In this document: in pieces, positions 53,901 through 62,650 of the stretch
Position numbering within the stretch: position 1 is the first letter of the stretch
Layout of the letters: the number at the start of each line of letters is the position of its first letter
Assembly (NCBI GenBank): GCA_949318235.1
Contig: OX439132.1
Span: forward strand, 26,580,648 to 26,644,647
DNA length: 64,000 nt
Source of the DNA: Ecdyonurus torrentis
Taxonomy: Eukaryota; Arthropoda; Insecta; Ephemeroptera; Heptageniidae
Direction of reading: 5' to 3'
Program-made: the position numbers and the translations under genes
Notes under the pieces: generated by a model
The model's database searches: none
What the model was told of the DNA's origin: nothing
The model's input: the letters and a program-made list of their open reading frames with translations, nothing else

Positions 53901-53966
53901 TGTAAAGGGGAGAAAGCTAAAGAACAGTTAGGACCAGGGGGGTTGGTAAGGTTATCAGTTAAATAA
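38287..53966 (+). CDS. TONSL: Tonsoku-like protein (TONSL), complete, 27 exons
   Basis: All 27 coding exons join in frame with GT-AG borders to give 4,290 nt (about 1,429 residues; the human protein is 1,378). The order TPR, ankyrin, acidic linker, ubiquitin-like, LRR is diagnostic of TONSL. The N-terminus aligns with the vertebrate protein at KLGEL..GRY.EAL and [14 protein letters not shown] positions. The start ATG is supported by an in-frame TAA at 38,275. Known family role: nuclear scaffold that pairs with MMS22L, binds MCM2-H3-H4 carrying unmethylated H4K20 on new chromatin, and promotes RAD51-dependent repair of stalled forks. Introns are short near the 3' half and loaded with MITEs. 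Exon coordinates are given under the domain entries. The gene is convergent with the POLN-like gene. No frameshift or missing domain was seen. Confidence 0.95.
39018..39171. mobile_element. MITE family 1 copy A (TTCCGGATAGAAATGTC ends)
   Basis: Inverted ends ATCAGTTCTTCCGGATAGAA, flanked by TA on both sides. The interior block CCTTGAATCTTACCTGTTCT then TTTCATAGAGCTCATAGTCG is shared with copy B at 54,180-54,321. It lies in TONSL intron 2. The TA target suggests a Tc1/mariner-type non-autonomous element. Confidence 0.85.
39176..39286. mobile_element. MITE family 2 copy A (CAGCTCTGGCC ends)
   Basis: 111-bp element with perfect CAGCTCTGGCCAAAA-type inverted termini and TA on both sides (39,174-39,175 and 39,287-39,288). 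It lies two bases beyond the TA flank of the family 1 element. The second copy is at 46,789-46,904 in the opposite orientation. Confidence 0.9.
39290..39509. mobile_element. MITE family 3 copy A (GATGTTGT..CGAACA ends)
   Basis: Inverted termini ATTGATGTTGTAGCGAACAA / TTGTTCACTACAACATCGAT, with internal TTTTTTGTCA..AAATGTGTA repeats and a 24-A run. Related copies are at 42,133-42,360 and 57,267-57,462. Confidence 0.85.
40366..40488. mobile_element. Inverted-repeat element related to 55,076-55,295
   Basis: Left end GAAGAGAGAGTCCCATAGTT followed by TGGTGAAAATCTTCTTAGCA; right end mirrors it (GCAAGATTTTTACTGAACTA). It shares the AAAATCTT.CTAGCACA.AGATAT block with the element downstream of TONSL. 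It lies in TONSL intron 4. Confidence 0.7.
41131..41295. mobile_element. 165-bp inverted-repeat element
   Basis: Termini GCTGTTGTTCCGCTCTATTG and its mirror CAATAGAGCAAAACAACAGC extend through GATGTCCACTT / AAGTGGACATC. Non-coding, in TONSL intron 5, immediately before the retrotransposon fragment. Confidence 0.8.
41296..41698 (+). mobile_element. 5'-truncated non-LTR retrotransposon (3' end)
   Basis: An open frame of at least 100 codons ending at 41,626 reads [20 protein letters not shown], then [20 protein letters not shown] and a Cys-containing tail. This is the conserved C-terminal segment that follows reverse transcriptase in many arthropod non-LTR elements (RWFGHV.RM and GRP..W hallmarks). 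A short 3' UTR ends in a tandem ATGT tail (41,674-41,698). Only the last part of ORF2 is present, as expected from 5' truncation on insertion. It lies in TONSL intron 5, sense orientation. The clade cannot be fixed from this piece. Confidence 0.85.
42133..42360. mobile_element. MITE family 3 copy B
   Basis: Ends GATGTTGTTGCGAACAATAT / GCTTGCAACAACATTGATG. The left half carries three tandem-like repeats of CGAAGCAAAATGTCTATCTC-type units with TCGTTTTTTGTCA. It lies in TONSL intron 6. Confidence 0.88.
42800..42965. mobile_element. 166-bp inverted-repeat element
   Basis: Ends TCAAAGGGAACGTACTACAC and the mirror GTGTAGTGCGTTCACTTTGA, continuing as TTTACAAATT / TTGGTAAA and AATGAACGATCTG / CAGATTGTTCATT. 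It lies in TONSL intron 8. No clear target duplication remains. Confidence 0.8.
43074..43106. repeat. Poly(T) run in TONSL intron 8
   Basis: About 36 consecutive T. An (AAAT)n tract follows at 43,317-43,365. Confidence 0.9.
43386..43473. repeat. Short inverted repeat, GGGGAATGGGAAATTGA
   Basis: A perfect 17-bp arm at 43,386-43,402 is mirrored at 43,457-43,473 with 54 bp between. Possibly a tiny MITE in TONSL intron 8. Confidence 0.75.
44887..44933. repeat. (GA)n microsatellite
   Basis: About 47 bp of GA in TONSL intron 11. Confidence 0.95.
45003..46332 (+). CDS. TONSL: TONSL exons 12-15: ankyrin histone-reader domain
   Basis: Exons 45,003-45,131, 45,264-45,415, 45,899-46,141 and 46,215-46,332. 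After an acidic leader, ankyrin repeats run from [12 protein letters not shown] (residue 527) through [12 protein letters not shown] and [12 protein letters not shown] to about residue 655. In human TONSL this domain binds the H4 tail around unmethylated K20 using E530, D559, W563, E568, N571 and D604 (recalled from the published structure). The equivalents here, E531, D560, W564, E569, N572 and D605, are all present, so histone reading is very likely kept. Two peripheral contacts differ: human M528 aligns with K529 and C608 with N609. Confidence 0.93.
45658..45804 (+). repeat. Dispersed repeat, copy 2
   Basis: Partner of 10,641-10,785, located in TONSL intron 13. Confidence 0.8.
46513..46786. 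mobile_element. 274-bp TA-flanked MITE (CAGTTTCAGA ends)
   Basis: Termini CAGTTTCAGATGAATGAAAG and CTTTCATTTGTCTGAAACTG, with TA at 46,511-46,512 and 46,787-46,788. The arms continue through GGTAACCATTTAAACATG / TATAATGGTTACC. The right TA is also the left flank of the next element. It lies in TONSL intron 15. Confidence 0.9.
46789..46904. mobile_element. MITE family 2 copy B
   Basis: CAGCTCTGGCCTAAAGTTT and mirror CTTTTGGCCAGAGCTG, flanked by TA on both sides. The interior is the reverse complement of copy A at 39,176-39,286 (GTGTGGTTGCCTA and TTATCTTTATGAGAAAA blocks). Confidence 0.9.
47040..49256 (+). CDS. TONSL: TONSL exons 16-19: disordered acidic/Ser-rich linker
   Basis: Exons 47,040-47,402, 47,895-48,052, 48,296-48,465 and 49,031-49,256 encode about residues 673-978. 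The segment is rich in Ser, Pro and charged residues, with an [11 protein letters not shown] acidic run, an [10 protein letters not shown] motif in exon 18, and an [16 protein letters not shown] stretch of repeated S/T-P sites in exon 19 that looks like a CDK-type phosphorylation and nuclear-localisation region (inference). It is low complexity, as expected for the linker between the ankyrin and ubiquitin-like domains. A 35-bp candidate exon lies between exons 18 and 19. Confidence 0.88.
47459..47760. mobile_element. 302-bp near-perfect palindromic MITE
   Basis: Arms of roughly 140 bp mirror each other almost base for base, from GAACACCTTGAACAAAAAAG inward to GTGACGTCA..GCTCG near a short GC-richer centre (about 47,590-47,620). 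TA flanks at 47,457-47,458 and 47,761-47,762. It lies in TONSL intron 16. The TA target indicates a Tc1/mariner-like origin. Confidence 0.92.
48662..48696 (+). other. Candidate cryptic/poison exon in TONSL intron 18
   Basis: Flanked by a TTACAG acceptor and a consensus GTAAGT donor. It would be read [12 protein letters not shown] after exon 18. Its length (35 nt) breaks the frame, and joining to exon 19 creates TAA immediately. Skipping it restores a clean exon 18-19 junction (AG|A, Arg). Confidence 0.35.
49629..50488 (+). CDS. TONSL: TONSL exons 20-21: ubiquitin-like domain
   Basis: Exons 49,629-49,747 and 50,298-50,488 encode about residues 979-1,081. The text [20 protein letters not shown] followed by [20 protein letters not shown] and [12 protein letters not shown] matches the ubiquitin-like fold that precedes the LRRs in vertebrate TONSL (RVQVQDN..LIPVP..AWLAEQAAQRYYQTCGLLP). 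The intron between the exons is 550 bp and carries a retroposon relic. Confidence 0.92.
49755..50145 (+). mobile_element. GC-richer retroposon relic with (TAA)n tail
   Basis: About 390 bp of conspicuously higher GC than its surroundings (for example GGCGATTTGTCGCCGGTGTG) ends in AATAATAATAATAAA at 50,125-50,142. There are no long inverted ends, so a truncated LINE 3' end or SINE is most likely. (TAA)n tails are typical of I-like non-LTR elements. It lies in TONSL intron 20. Confidence 0.55.
50634..53966 (+). CDS. TONSL: TONSL exons 22-27: C-terminal leucine-rich repeats
   Basis: Exons 50,634-50,809, 51,165-51,287, 51,699-51,864, 52,151-52,281, 52,514-52,653 and 53,657-53,966 (TAA stop 53,964-53,966) encode about residues 1,082-1,429. 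Ribonuclease-inhibitor-type LRRs recur: [83 protein letters not shown] and [12 protein letters not shown]. This is the family's C-terminal interaction module. Confidence 0.92.
51386..51475 (+). repeat. Possible tRNA-derived SINE remnant
   Basis: TAATCGTCAACTCAGTTG followed by TCTTTGAATCCCAGTCAGT resembles the box A to box B arrangement of a tRNA-derived SINE head. It cannot fold into a complete tRNA. It lies in TONSL intron 23. Confidence 0.3.
52965..53175. mobile_element. MITE family 4 copy A, 4-bp target duplication
   Basis: Ends TGAGGGCT / AGCCCTCA with long arms (TGCAATCTCCTCGGGTGCAA then TTTTGG), flanked by ATAC on both sides (52,961-52,964 and 53,176-53,179). It lies in the last TONSL intron. 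The second copy is at 63,365-63,574. Confidence 0.88.
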
Positions 53967-54137
53967 GACTGAAAAAATTATTCTCAAGTACACTTGAAAA
54001 TTTTCATTACTAAGATGGTTACTTGAGTATTATGTATGTTATAAAAAGAAAACAAATTCATTTCTATTATTAATATTATCAGTAAATACACAAGCCTTTA
54101 TATGCTGTGCTATTTTACTTTTTCTATTAAAGCAAGT

Positions 54138-54143
54138 AATAAA
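54138..54143 (+). terminator. Poly(A) signal of TONSL
   Basis: First AATAAA after the TAA stop, followed by a GT-rich GGTGGAGTTTTTATT stretch. Later signals could extend the UTR. Confidence 0.5.
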
Positions 54144-54179
54144 AGGTGGAGTTTTTATTACCTTGTTAAGTGCAGCATA

Positions 54180-54321
54180 TCAGGTCTTCCAGATAGAAAT
54201 GTCGTAAAGTAGTTTTTTTTTTTGTGATGCAACCTTGAATCTTACCTGTTCTTTTCATAGAGCTCATAGTCGCATGGCAAAAAAAAAACTCTATTACGGC
54301 ATTTCTATTTGGAAGAACTGA
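54180..54321. mobile_element. MITE family 1 copy B
   Basis: 142-bp copy of the 39,018-39,171 element in the same orientation; TA at 54,178-54,179 and 54,322-54,323. It starts 36 bp after the TONSL poly(A) signal. Confidence 0.88.
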
Positions 54322-55075
54322 TATGAACTATAGCCTATGGAAAAAGAATAATTTCTGATACATTATTTTGAAATAAATTCCAACACCATTTCAAACTTTT
54401 CTAATTGTCTCTTGTAACTATGTATTTGAATTTTGAAATTTCATATCAATGTCACTTACATATCTTCCGACCCCCTTTATGAATTTGTAGACAAGCATGA
54501 TTCAAGCTTTTACACTCTAGTGCCGCGATTGGCAGTTAAAACTACTATTACCAATACTGCTTCACAACATTAGAGGTCTTGTTGTCACCTGAGTGCAAGA
54601 ATTCCGAGTGGTTATCTCTGTTTACGTCATACATTATATCGTTTCTGACCTTTAGTCAGCCTTATCATAATAGTTCAAATAGCCCCCAAACATATCGCAG
54701 TGTTCCCTAGAGAGGGAAATTTAAAACTCGTTTCTAAAAAGCAGCCAAGAGTCGGAAGACATGTAAGGGACATTGATTTCATATTTTACAACAAACTCGT
54801 TGCCATATAATTTTTTTTAATATTGAAACAAAAGTTTCTGCATTTATATTATTATATATACCTATATTTTTTATAAATGTAATGTAAAATAGATACCAGT
54901 ATATCAGTTATGTGCTATAATGCAAGTAGGACTGTGAAGAAATCAAATAAATCATGTTAATTGAGTCATGATCATTAATTTATGATCTCAGTTTTATTTA
55001 TAATGTCTTGTATAGTTTTTAAGGAAAATAAACCATAAAATTAAAAGAAAATAAGAGGGGAAAGTGTCTTATTAT

Positions 55076-55295
55076 ACTGAAGAGCGGTCCTATTGCTTGG
55101 TAAAAATCTTGCTAGCACAGAGATATCACATTGGATAGCTTTTGGCACTGAACTCCAAGAGAAACAGAGTATGTATGTGTGCCTTTGTTGGTGTGAGTCA
55201 AGGTCTGATTAGACCAATAAAGGCAACTCCATTTTTCTTGGAGTGCCAAAAGTTATTTGATAATTATTTCTGTGTAAGCTAGATTTTCACTTTGC
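55076..55295. mobile_element. Inverted-repeat element downstream of TONSL
   Basis: Left arm TAGCTTTTGGCACTGAACTC mirrored by TTGGAGTGCCAAAAGTTATT; the outer parts AAAATCTTGCTAGCACAGAG / CTGTGTAAGCTAGATTTTCA match the element at 40,366. Confidence 0.75.
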
Positions 55296-55854
55296 AGGGC
55301 ATTTGCTGGGTTACCTCTATCCTTTTCTTTTAATTTTATCTTATATAATTTACATATATTCAAATGTTTCTTCCTTTACTTTCCAAGTTTTGTATTTTCC
55401 ACATCTTGGTGCTTATACACTACCAATTTTGTACAAACTATTGTGCCTTATTTGGAATAAAGGAACACAGAAAAGAAAGTTTGCAGTTTTAAGAAAATAG
55501 TAATGTAATCATTTACTCTTCTTCTTCTTCTTCTTCTTTTTTTTCTTTTTTTTTTTTTTTTCTTCCTCTTTTAAGTAGAAGATATTGTGTTTCTTTATAC
55601 TGTATAAGATGAATCCAGTAATGTATTTAGTAAAATATTGTGCATTTATAAAATACTATACTGTATTAACATGCTATTGTAAGTTTTGTATTATATTTTA
55701 AATGACAGTTTTGGTCTTTTCAAAGACCATTTAATTTTCTGCAATAAAATTTTGCTATTATTTTGTAATTGATATGATTTTATTTATATTGATTGAAGCA
55801 CATTAAATTATATTTACTGCTAAATTTTTGATCAACAAAAGTTATATGGAGTAT

Positions 55855-55860
55855 TTTATT
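55855..55860 (-). terminator. Poly(A) signal of POLN-like gene
   Basis: AATAAA on the minus strand, 71 nt after the TGA stop. Confidence 0.6.
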
Positions 55861-55930
55861 CAACACCAAATAAATGAAAAAAAGAAGACAAACATAAAAG
55901 AAAAAAAAAAAGTTAAATGAGATTTGAGAA

Positions 55931-58703
55931 TCATTGTAAATCAGCCCAAGTTTTGCCACTTCCCAATGCAACTGGTAGAGGGAGACTAATCTGGAACTGA
56001 TTGCGAGTGCCTTCCATGGCTTTTTGTACAATCTCTGTAAAGTGATAAAAATATTTTATACTACAGTGAAAATTGCATGGTTATTAGTTTGATAATTCAC
56101 CTTTGAATTGTGCTAGTTGTGAGTCAGGGACTTGCCAGATAAGTTCATCATGGATCTGCAGAAGCAGTCTAGCATCCACAGGAGGTGATACCTGGTGTTG
56201 TGTGTGCTCTGTGGCAATCATTGCAGCCTTGCAGACGTCAGCAGCAGAACCTGGCAGAATTAACGTGAGTGTTTTTAATTATATTTATTTTACTTTTTTA
56301 TTATAATTGGTCCAGCTATAGGACATTAACACGTCCAAATTACTATCTTTTTGTAAACTGGAAATATACTCTACATAATGACTCTACATAATATACTCTC
56401 TCTGTATATAATGAGGGGGAAAACCATTGTGGTGTATGTATATAATGTTAAAATATTAAAAATAATAGACAATAGTAGGAGAGGGTTCATGAATTGAAAA
56501 TTAATAACATGCAAAGATTTTCTAATTTATATACAGTAGCTATGGTATGTCATATGTTCAAGCATTACATTAGAGAAGCTCTTTTCGCAATACATTTTAG
56601 AGAATGTTTGAGTTTTATTAATTTTCAATTAAGCCTAATCTCTCTCCTACTATTTTCTATAATATATATTTTTTATTTAAGTGTTGCTTGTTCTCATTTT
56701 AAATTTCCTGATAGTTACTTATATTATGTATGTATTTACACGTGGCACCAATTTTTCTTACCTTGAATGATAAAATTCATAGCTTGTCTCTCAGATTGAG
56801 ATCTAATTTTCATATCAGATGATCCAATATTTGGGAAGAAACGTCTTCTACCACTGAGTGAAGTCAGATAACCCTGATCTTTAGCTTTCCTCACTATATA
56901 CTTGGAGAAATTGCGAATTTGTGGGAACTTGACTGAAATACATTGTAATTCAATAAGTCATCAATGGTCATCAAGATTCTTTATTCACTTGCATACCTGA
57001 GAATGTTCCAAGAATACGCCTTGCTTCCTCGGCATCTACTTTTAATACTTGTTCCAACTTGCCAGCACCAGCTCCGTACATCACTGAATACACTACTCGC
57101 TTGGTGTGCTCTCGTTGCTCACTTGTCACTTCTCGTGTAGTGGAAAGTCCCAACCTGAAATCATTTCATCAGTTATGGTGTACTTTGCTTCCAGTTACCT
57201 CCACTACATTATGGTTTTATTCATAAATAATATTGTTACAAAGCAACAAATTTTTAAGTTAAATACATATTGATCTTGTTGCGAACAAAATGTCTATCTT
57301 GTAATTTTTCAGGCGAAGCAAAATGTCTATCTCGTTTTTTGTCAGCGTAAGCAAAAGGTCTATCTCGAGCGCCATCTCCATTACGTTCGGGAACGAGATA
57401 GACCTTTTGCTTATGCTTACAAAATACAATATAGACATTTTGTTCACAACAAGATTGATATATGTATTTTGTATCATAAGGTTAGCTAAGTGTTCAGTTT
57501 TCCTGTTACAATTTAAAATTATTTGTGTACACAGGACCGCGATACTATATTTTACCATTTAAACCCAGCACATGTTTTTCTCATAAGAATAACATTGCAA
57601 TTTAGCCCGAGTTTTGGACTCGTAAAATATATTATCATGGTCCTTTGTCTAGCCATTGTCATACCATTGTCTAGCCAGTAACTGGAACACATCTTGCTCA
57701 GTTTGTGCAAACATAGAAGACAGAGTTTTATCTTGGGCAAAGTGTGCAAGCAGTCGCAGCTCAATATGTTGGAAGTCAGCAGCTAAGAAAGAGTGGCCTG
57801 CTTTGCTCTTGAATGCAGATCGCAGAAAAATTTCTTTATCTTCTACTTCTCCTGGAAACATAGAGAGTTATTCTTGTTATGTTATTATTATTAGTTATTA
57901 GTATTTTTAAATTAATCTTACCTGGAATGCTTTGTTTAGGAATAGCTTGAACATTGGGATCTCTTGAAATAACTCGTCCTGTAGATGTACCAATTTGTTC
58001 CCTATTTTATTTAAATAGAATAATAATTCTTAAATCAGTTGTTATTTTTAAATACATAATGTCATAATAAAAATAAATTTATTAATAAAAGGATTGCAAA
58101 CATCTAAAATTATGTTGTTTGGTACAGAAAGTGTCATTTTAAACTTGTTTTCTTCTTTAACTTCTGTTAAATTTATTAAAGTATTAATTTTTAATCTTAC
58201 CATGTTGTATATAATTTTCCTCCACTCACATATTGTAAAATACCATCAACATACGTAGATTTTAATTTCTGACAATGTCTGAACTCCAGAATAATACCAG
58301 GTAAGGGGTGAAGAGACTCTAACAACTTCAGCTGAAAAACAAAAATAAGACCAATTTTGTGACTTTTGTCCTAAAATGAAAATCTACTTTTTGTCCTCTT
58401 ACAACTGTTTCACTTGTAGATTTGCCTCCACCCTGAAGTGTCATTGGAATTTTGATTTTAGAGTCCAATTTCAGTTGATCATAGAGAATTTTACGCAGTT
58501 GTTGAGGAGAAGTTAGTAAAACTGGGACACCCATCAGTTTATTGGCTTGAGATTGCAGTGACTTGATCTTGAGCTAAAAAAAAAAAAAAAAAAAAAAAGG
58601 TCAAGCAAGTCCTTAATTTTACAATTGTATTTTCTTACCTCTAGATTGCTCCCAATATCTTTTAAAACATGTTTGTCTGTTGGAATACCCTCCATCTCCA
58701 TCA
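55931..58703 (-). CDS. POLN: POLN-like polymerase catalytic domain
   Basis: Exons 58,703-58,639, 58,573-58,403, 58,331-58,201, 58,001-57,922, 57,851-57,665, 57,154-56,997, 56,932-56,762, 56,250-56,101 and 56,034-55,931. In order: thumb (KSTSETVLKLLESLHPLPGI), the TWEQIGTSTGRVISRDPNVQ block, motif A (AADFQHIELRLLAHFAQD), motif B (REHTKRVVYSVMYG; Arg, Lys, Tyr and Tyr-Gly of the O helix all present), YLTSLSGRRRFFPN, FIIQGSAADVCKAAM, and motif C (LLLQIHDELIW). Both metal-binding acids, Asp of motif A and Asp-Glu of motif C, and the motif A Glu steric gate are intact. The C-terminus reads LPLPVALGSGKTWADLQ, typical of the family. The enzyme should be catalytically active. Confidence 0.92.
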
Positions 58704-61700
58704 CTAAAATATTTAAAAAAAAAAAATTAAAACATATAACTTGATTTATTATTATTATTTTTATTATTTTGCTGTACAGTTTAGTATTTTTTTTCTTGTC
58801 CGCTTTTGATACTTGTTAATTAATTAGTTCATTTTAACTTACCTGCTAAAATTGAGGTAACCTTGGATTCCAAATCAATAAATACTCTCCATAGCTCTTG
58901 ATCAGTAAGTTTTTGATACATAGTCTCCACTGCTTTAGAGAGTAAAACCAAGTTTTTGCAAGTTCTGTCTTGAGATTTTGTGGAGTTATCCTAAACATGT
59001 AGGCTATTTTAACTGATAGAAAATGTATAATTCATCATAATTTTATCTGTTACGAAGGTGTCCCTGTCAGCTTGTAAGCTCACTATAAAATATCACATTC
59101 CCCAATTTTTCTTGGTGTATTTTTTCTATAACATCTTTTTTATTAGTCATTTACTGCATTGTCAATTTTTCTTTCATTAATAATATTAATGATATTGCTT
59201 TCTACAACGTTTTTTTTTTTACCTGTTTTTTGCTCACTCCAAGACACTTGAGTACTTCATTGAAATCAGTTGGTGGTTGATCAGGATTTAGAAGCCAACA
59301 GCCAATCAGAGGATCAATAGCAATCCACTTCAGAGACACTTGAAATAAGAAAGTTGGCAATAAGTTTTGCTTTTAGTTATATAATAATAGTATAAATATA
59401 ACCAATAATATATACCTTCTTGGTATTGAAAATTGAAGATATGAATTAGGTAAACAAACAATTCCTGTGATTTGAAGCAAACTTTTCTACAAGGTGCCAG
59501 AAGTATATTGTGTAACAGAGACCTGTGAAAAAATTGCAAGTGCTTTAACTTTTCATTTCATTTAAAAATGTTTCTGTAAAAATGACTGACATAATTATCA
59601 GAGTACATTTGTTTTAATTTTGAATTTCTACGCCATGAAATAAGCAGCGCCAATATTGAAGCATTAATGCTGTTCGTAAACCCTGTTTTCTTGCATCAAA
59701 AAATGTGCATTCCATTTAAATAACCAGAGGCGATCGTCATTTTAGGAGCAGAGAACAGGGTTTACGAACAGCATTACTATTATTATTGTAGTGCAACATT
59801 GCTAGTGTTCAGGACTCTCTAACAGGATAACCGTGGTGGGTGTTGTTCTTCTCTTCACTATGTTTTGTGTCAGTGCGCCGACCGTGTTGTCCAAAATTGG
59901 GCACACCATCAGGTGATTATGGTTTGAGAGATGAAATTATCCTCTTTATAAGTATACCTGAGAGTGGAGCTGTGTTACACTACTGTGTGGTATACTACCC
60001 TTTTGCACTTAGGTATTTATGGAGGAGAATTTCATAACTCAAACCATACTCACCTGAAGATGCTCACAACTTAAGACGCGAAATGTTGAAGACACAAAGA
60101 ACAATGCTCACCACAAAAATAGTGTTAGAGTTCAAAACACTAGCAATCTTTTACAACAATCATCAAACCGTGAAAGCCTATGTCAATGCATTATCATTAT
60201 TTATACATACTTTTGAGGCTCTAAAGGTGCATTTTCTTGCAGTGGTAGGACGTAGAAGGTGACTGGGTCAGTCTCCCCTAGTACGGCTAACATAAGTCCC
60301 TGGGGAGAACATGTTTTGTGTCTCTTTACATCATCACATGTCCTACTCAACTGACAATTACCTGCCCTGAGGACATGAAAATAATAATAGCCTATTAATA
60401 CTGTAATTAAAAACAAGAACAACAACATGCAAACCATGTGTGTTTTGTTTTCTAAATTTAATTTTTGTAATAAGTAAAATTTAACGTTTCGACTTTTCTA
60501 GATAACCATAATTTTTCATTCAAATAATTTAAGATTATTTTAATATTTCTGAAAATATAAAAGTTCTTACTTATACATGATGGTAATACAAATTTCAATA
60601 GGAGGCTTTTGTTGTATTTGCTGATCCAACTCTTGACTAGCTTTATGTGTCAATGCAGTGATTTTAAATTTCTCTTTAGGTTGAGGTGCTTCAATGTTGC
60701 TCTGTAAAATTTATATAACTTTATAGTTTGAAGTTTGCAATACAAAATATTTTCATACGTCCATATACTTACAGGTTGTGTTTGTTGAGATTTAAGTGGG
60801 ACATTAAATTTTTTCTTGCTCTTTCTTCCAACCAGTCCTTGACTTTTGTCTTCAGATGCTACTATAAAATTGAGAGGAGATATGCAATGAATTGTAAATA
60901 ATTTAAGTACCTGTATAGAGTACTCTAGAAGGAGGTACTTCTAGAGTACTCTATACCTGTACTATTATTTCTTGCAGAAAGTGTTCATAGCACGGATAAA
61001 CATGGTTCATATGTTCTAAATTAAATTATAGAGGAGGAAGATGATTTGTACCTATTTTATCCACTTCTTTTTTAGCAGCGTCTTTGACAGGTCTATCATT
61101 ACAAGAAATATTTTTAGTATGACTATTTGGTTGCAAAATACTTTCTATAAGCATTGCCTTAGCTTTTGATACATTTCCATGATATTTTTGTTTATTTTTT
61201 GTTAGTGCATGTTTTGAATTATCTTTTTTCTTGTTTGAAAAATCAAAGTGATGAGTGGATTTTCTTTTGCTGTTCTTGGAAGAGTCTTCAGTAGTTGCTT
61301 GTAATTTTGAACCTAAAATAATAATAATAAGAAGAAGAAGAAAAAAAAAAATACTACTTTTTTAAACTTTGTTTGAGCTACTGAGCTATTCATATTTGCA
61401 CATATAATTAAATTGTAAATCAGAAGTTTTTTTTAAACTTCTTAAAATATTATGTTGTCCACTTTCCTTCCTTAGCAGCCCATAAATAAGGAGTCAAGTG
61501 TTGTAATGGTGTGGTCCGGTAAGCCACAGCTCATAACCAATTTACTAAAAAGGCCCACCTCAAATCCGCAAAGAGATTGTGGTATCAAAGGTGTAACTGT
61601 AACATTTACCACTATTTAAAAACTTACTTGTAGAATTTTGAGGTGTTGTGTTCATGTTCTGCATGGCTATGTCTGGAGTAGAGATTCTATGAGGCGAAGA

Positions 61701-62615
61701 TAAAGTTTTTGGAGTTACGGAGATTGGTTCTTTAGGACTGAGAGGTTTTCTTAATTCTGGGGTGCAAGTTAAAGACGACTGCCTTGATGAGGGTGCCTTT
61801 AGTTTGCCAACCTCCATCACATTCTGGGTTGGGGCTGTATGAATAAAATACATGTCTCATCAAACATTTATTTCTAGCATATCTCGTCACTCCAAATACT
61901 TTTGTCATATATGGAAGAAAAAAAAAATCATAGGAATTTCGACCTTTGTCCCATGTAAACCGGTATAAGCTAACAAGTAAGGCTTAATTTCCTTTTTTTT
62001 TTTTTTTTTTTTTGCATATACGACAAAAGTATTTTGAGCTGACGATATAACAATTAAAAAAAATATTTGTGGTACAAATGTTTATATTGTCATGTATGAT
62101 TTTCAGGGCTAAAACTGGTGAAAATACATTACAACAAGTATTACAGTATTACCACCCCAAGATTAACATTGCTTGCAGTATAAGGAATCACCCCTTCAAA
62201 AATTTGGCCTTGGTCTGCCCCTGCTGATTTTAACTCACAGTTGATTTCAGATGATTCCATTGGAGAATCAAAGTCTTGGGTAAGATCTATGAACTGATCT
62301 GCCTCATGCAGCATCTTTGTTGTGGTCTCGGGATGAGATCTGTGCAATTGAGGTGTATGTAGTGAGAAGTCACTATTTTCCTCATTTAGCGTTGGAGTCA
62401 TGTATTGTCTGTCCATCTCAGTAGGCTTGTTTGCTCTAGTCTCTGCAGTGTTGGAGAAGTAAGGAGGACTGTGTGGAGTCGAGATAGCAGTTCTTTGTGT
62501 CAATGTTTGAGTTAATTCTCGCCCTTCTTCATCACTTCCAAAATCCATTACTGGAGATACATACTTTCTAGGACCTGTAAAATACAATGAAAACTAACAA
62601 TTGTAATTTTTATAC

Positions 62616-62650
<35 letters not shown>

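Larger units (their letters stand above)
53967..55930. other. Convergent intergenic region TONSL/POLN-like
   Basis: TONSL 3' UTR with AATAAA at 54,138-54,143 (about 172 nt after the stop), then MITE family 1 copy B and a second inverted-repeat element, then T-rich DNA with further + strand AATAAA (for example 55,743). On the minus strand an AATAAA is at 55,855-55,860. No additional coding exon is recognised. Confidence 0.7.
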
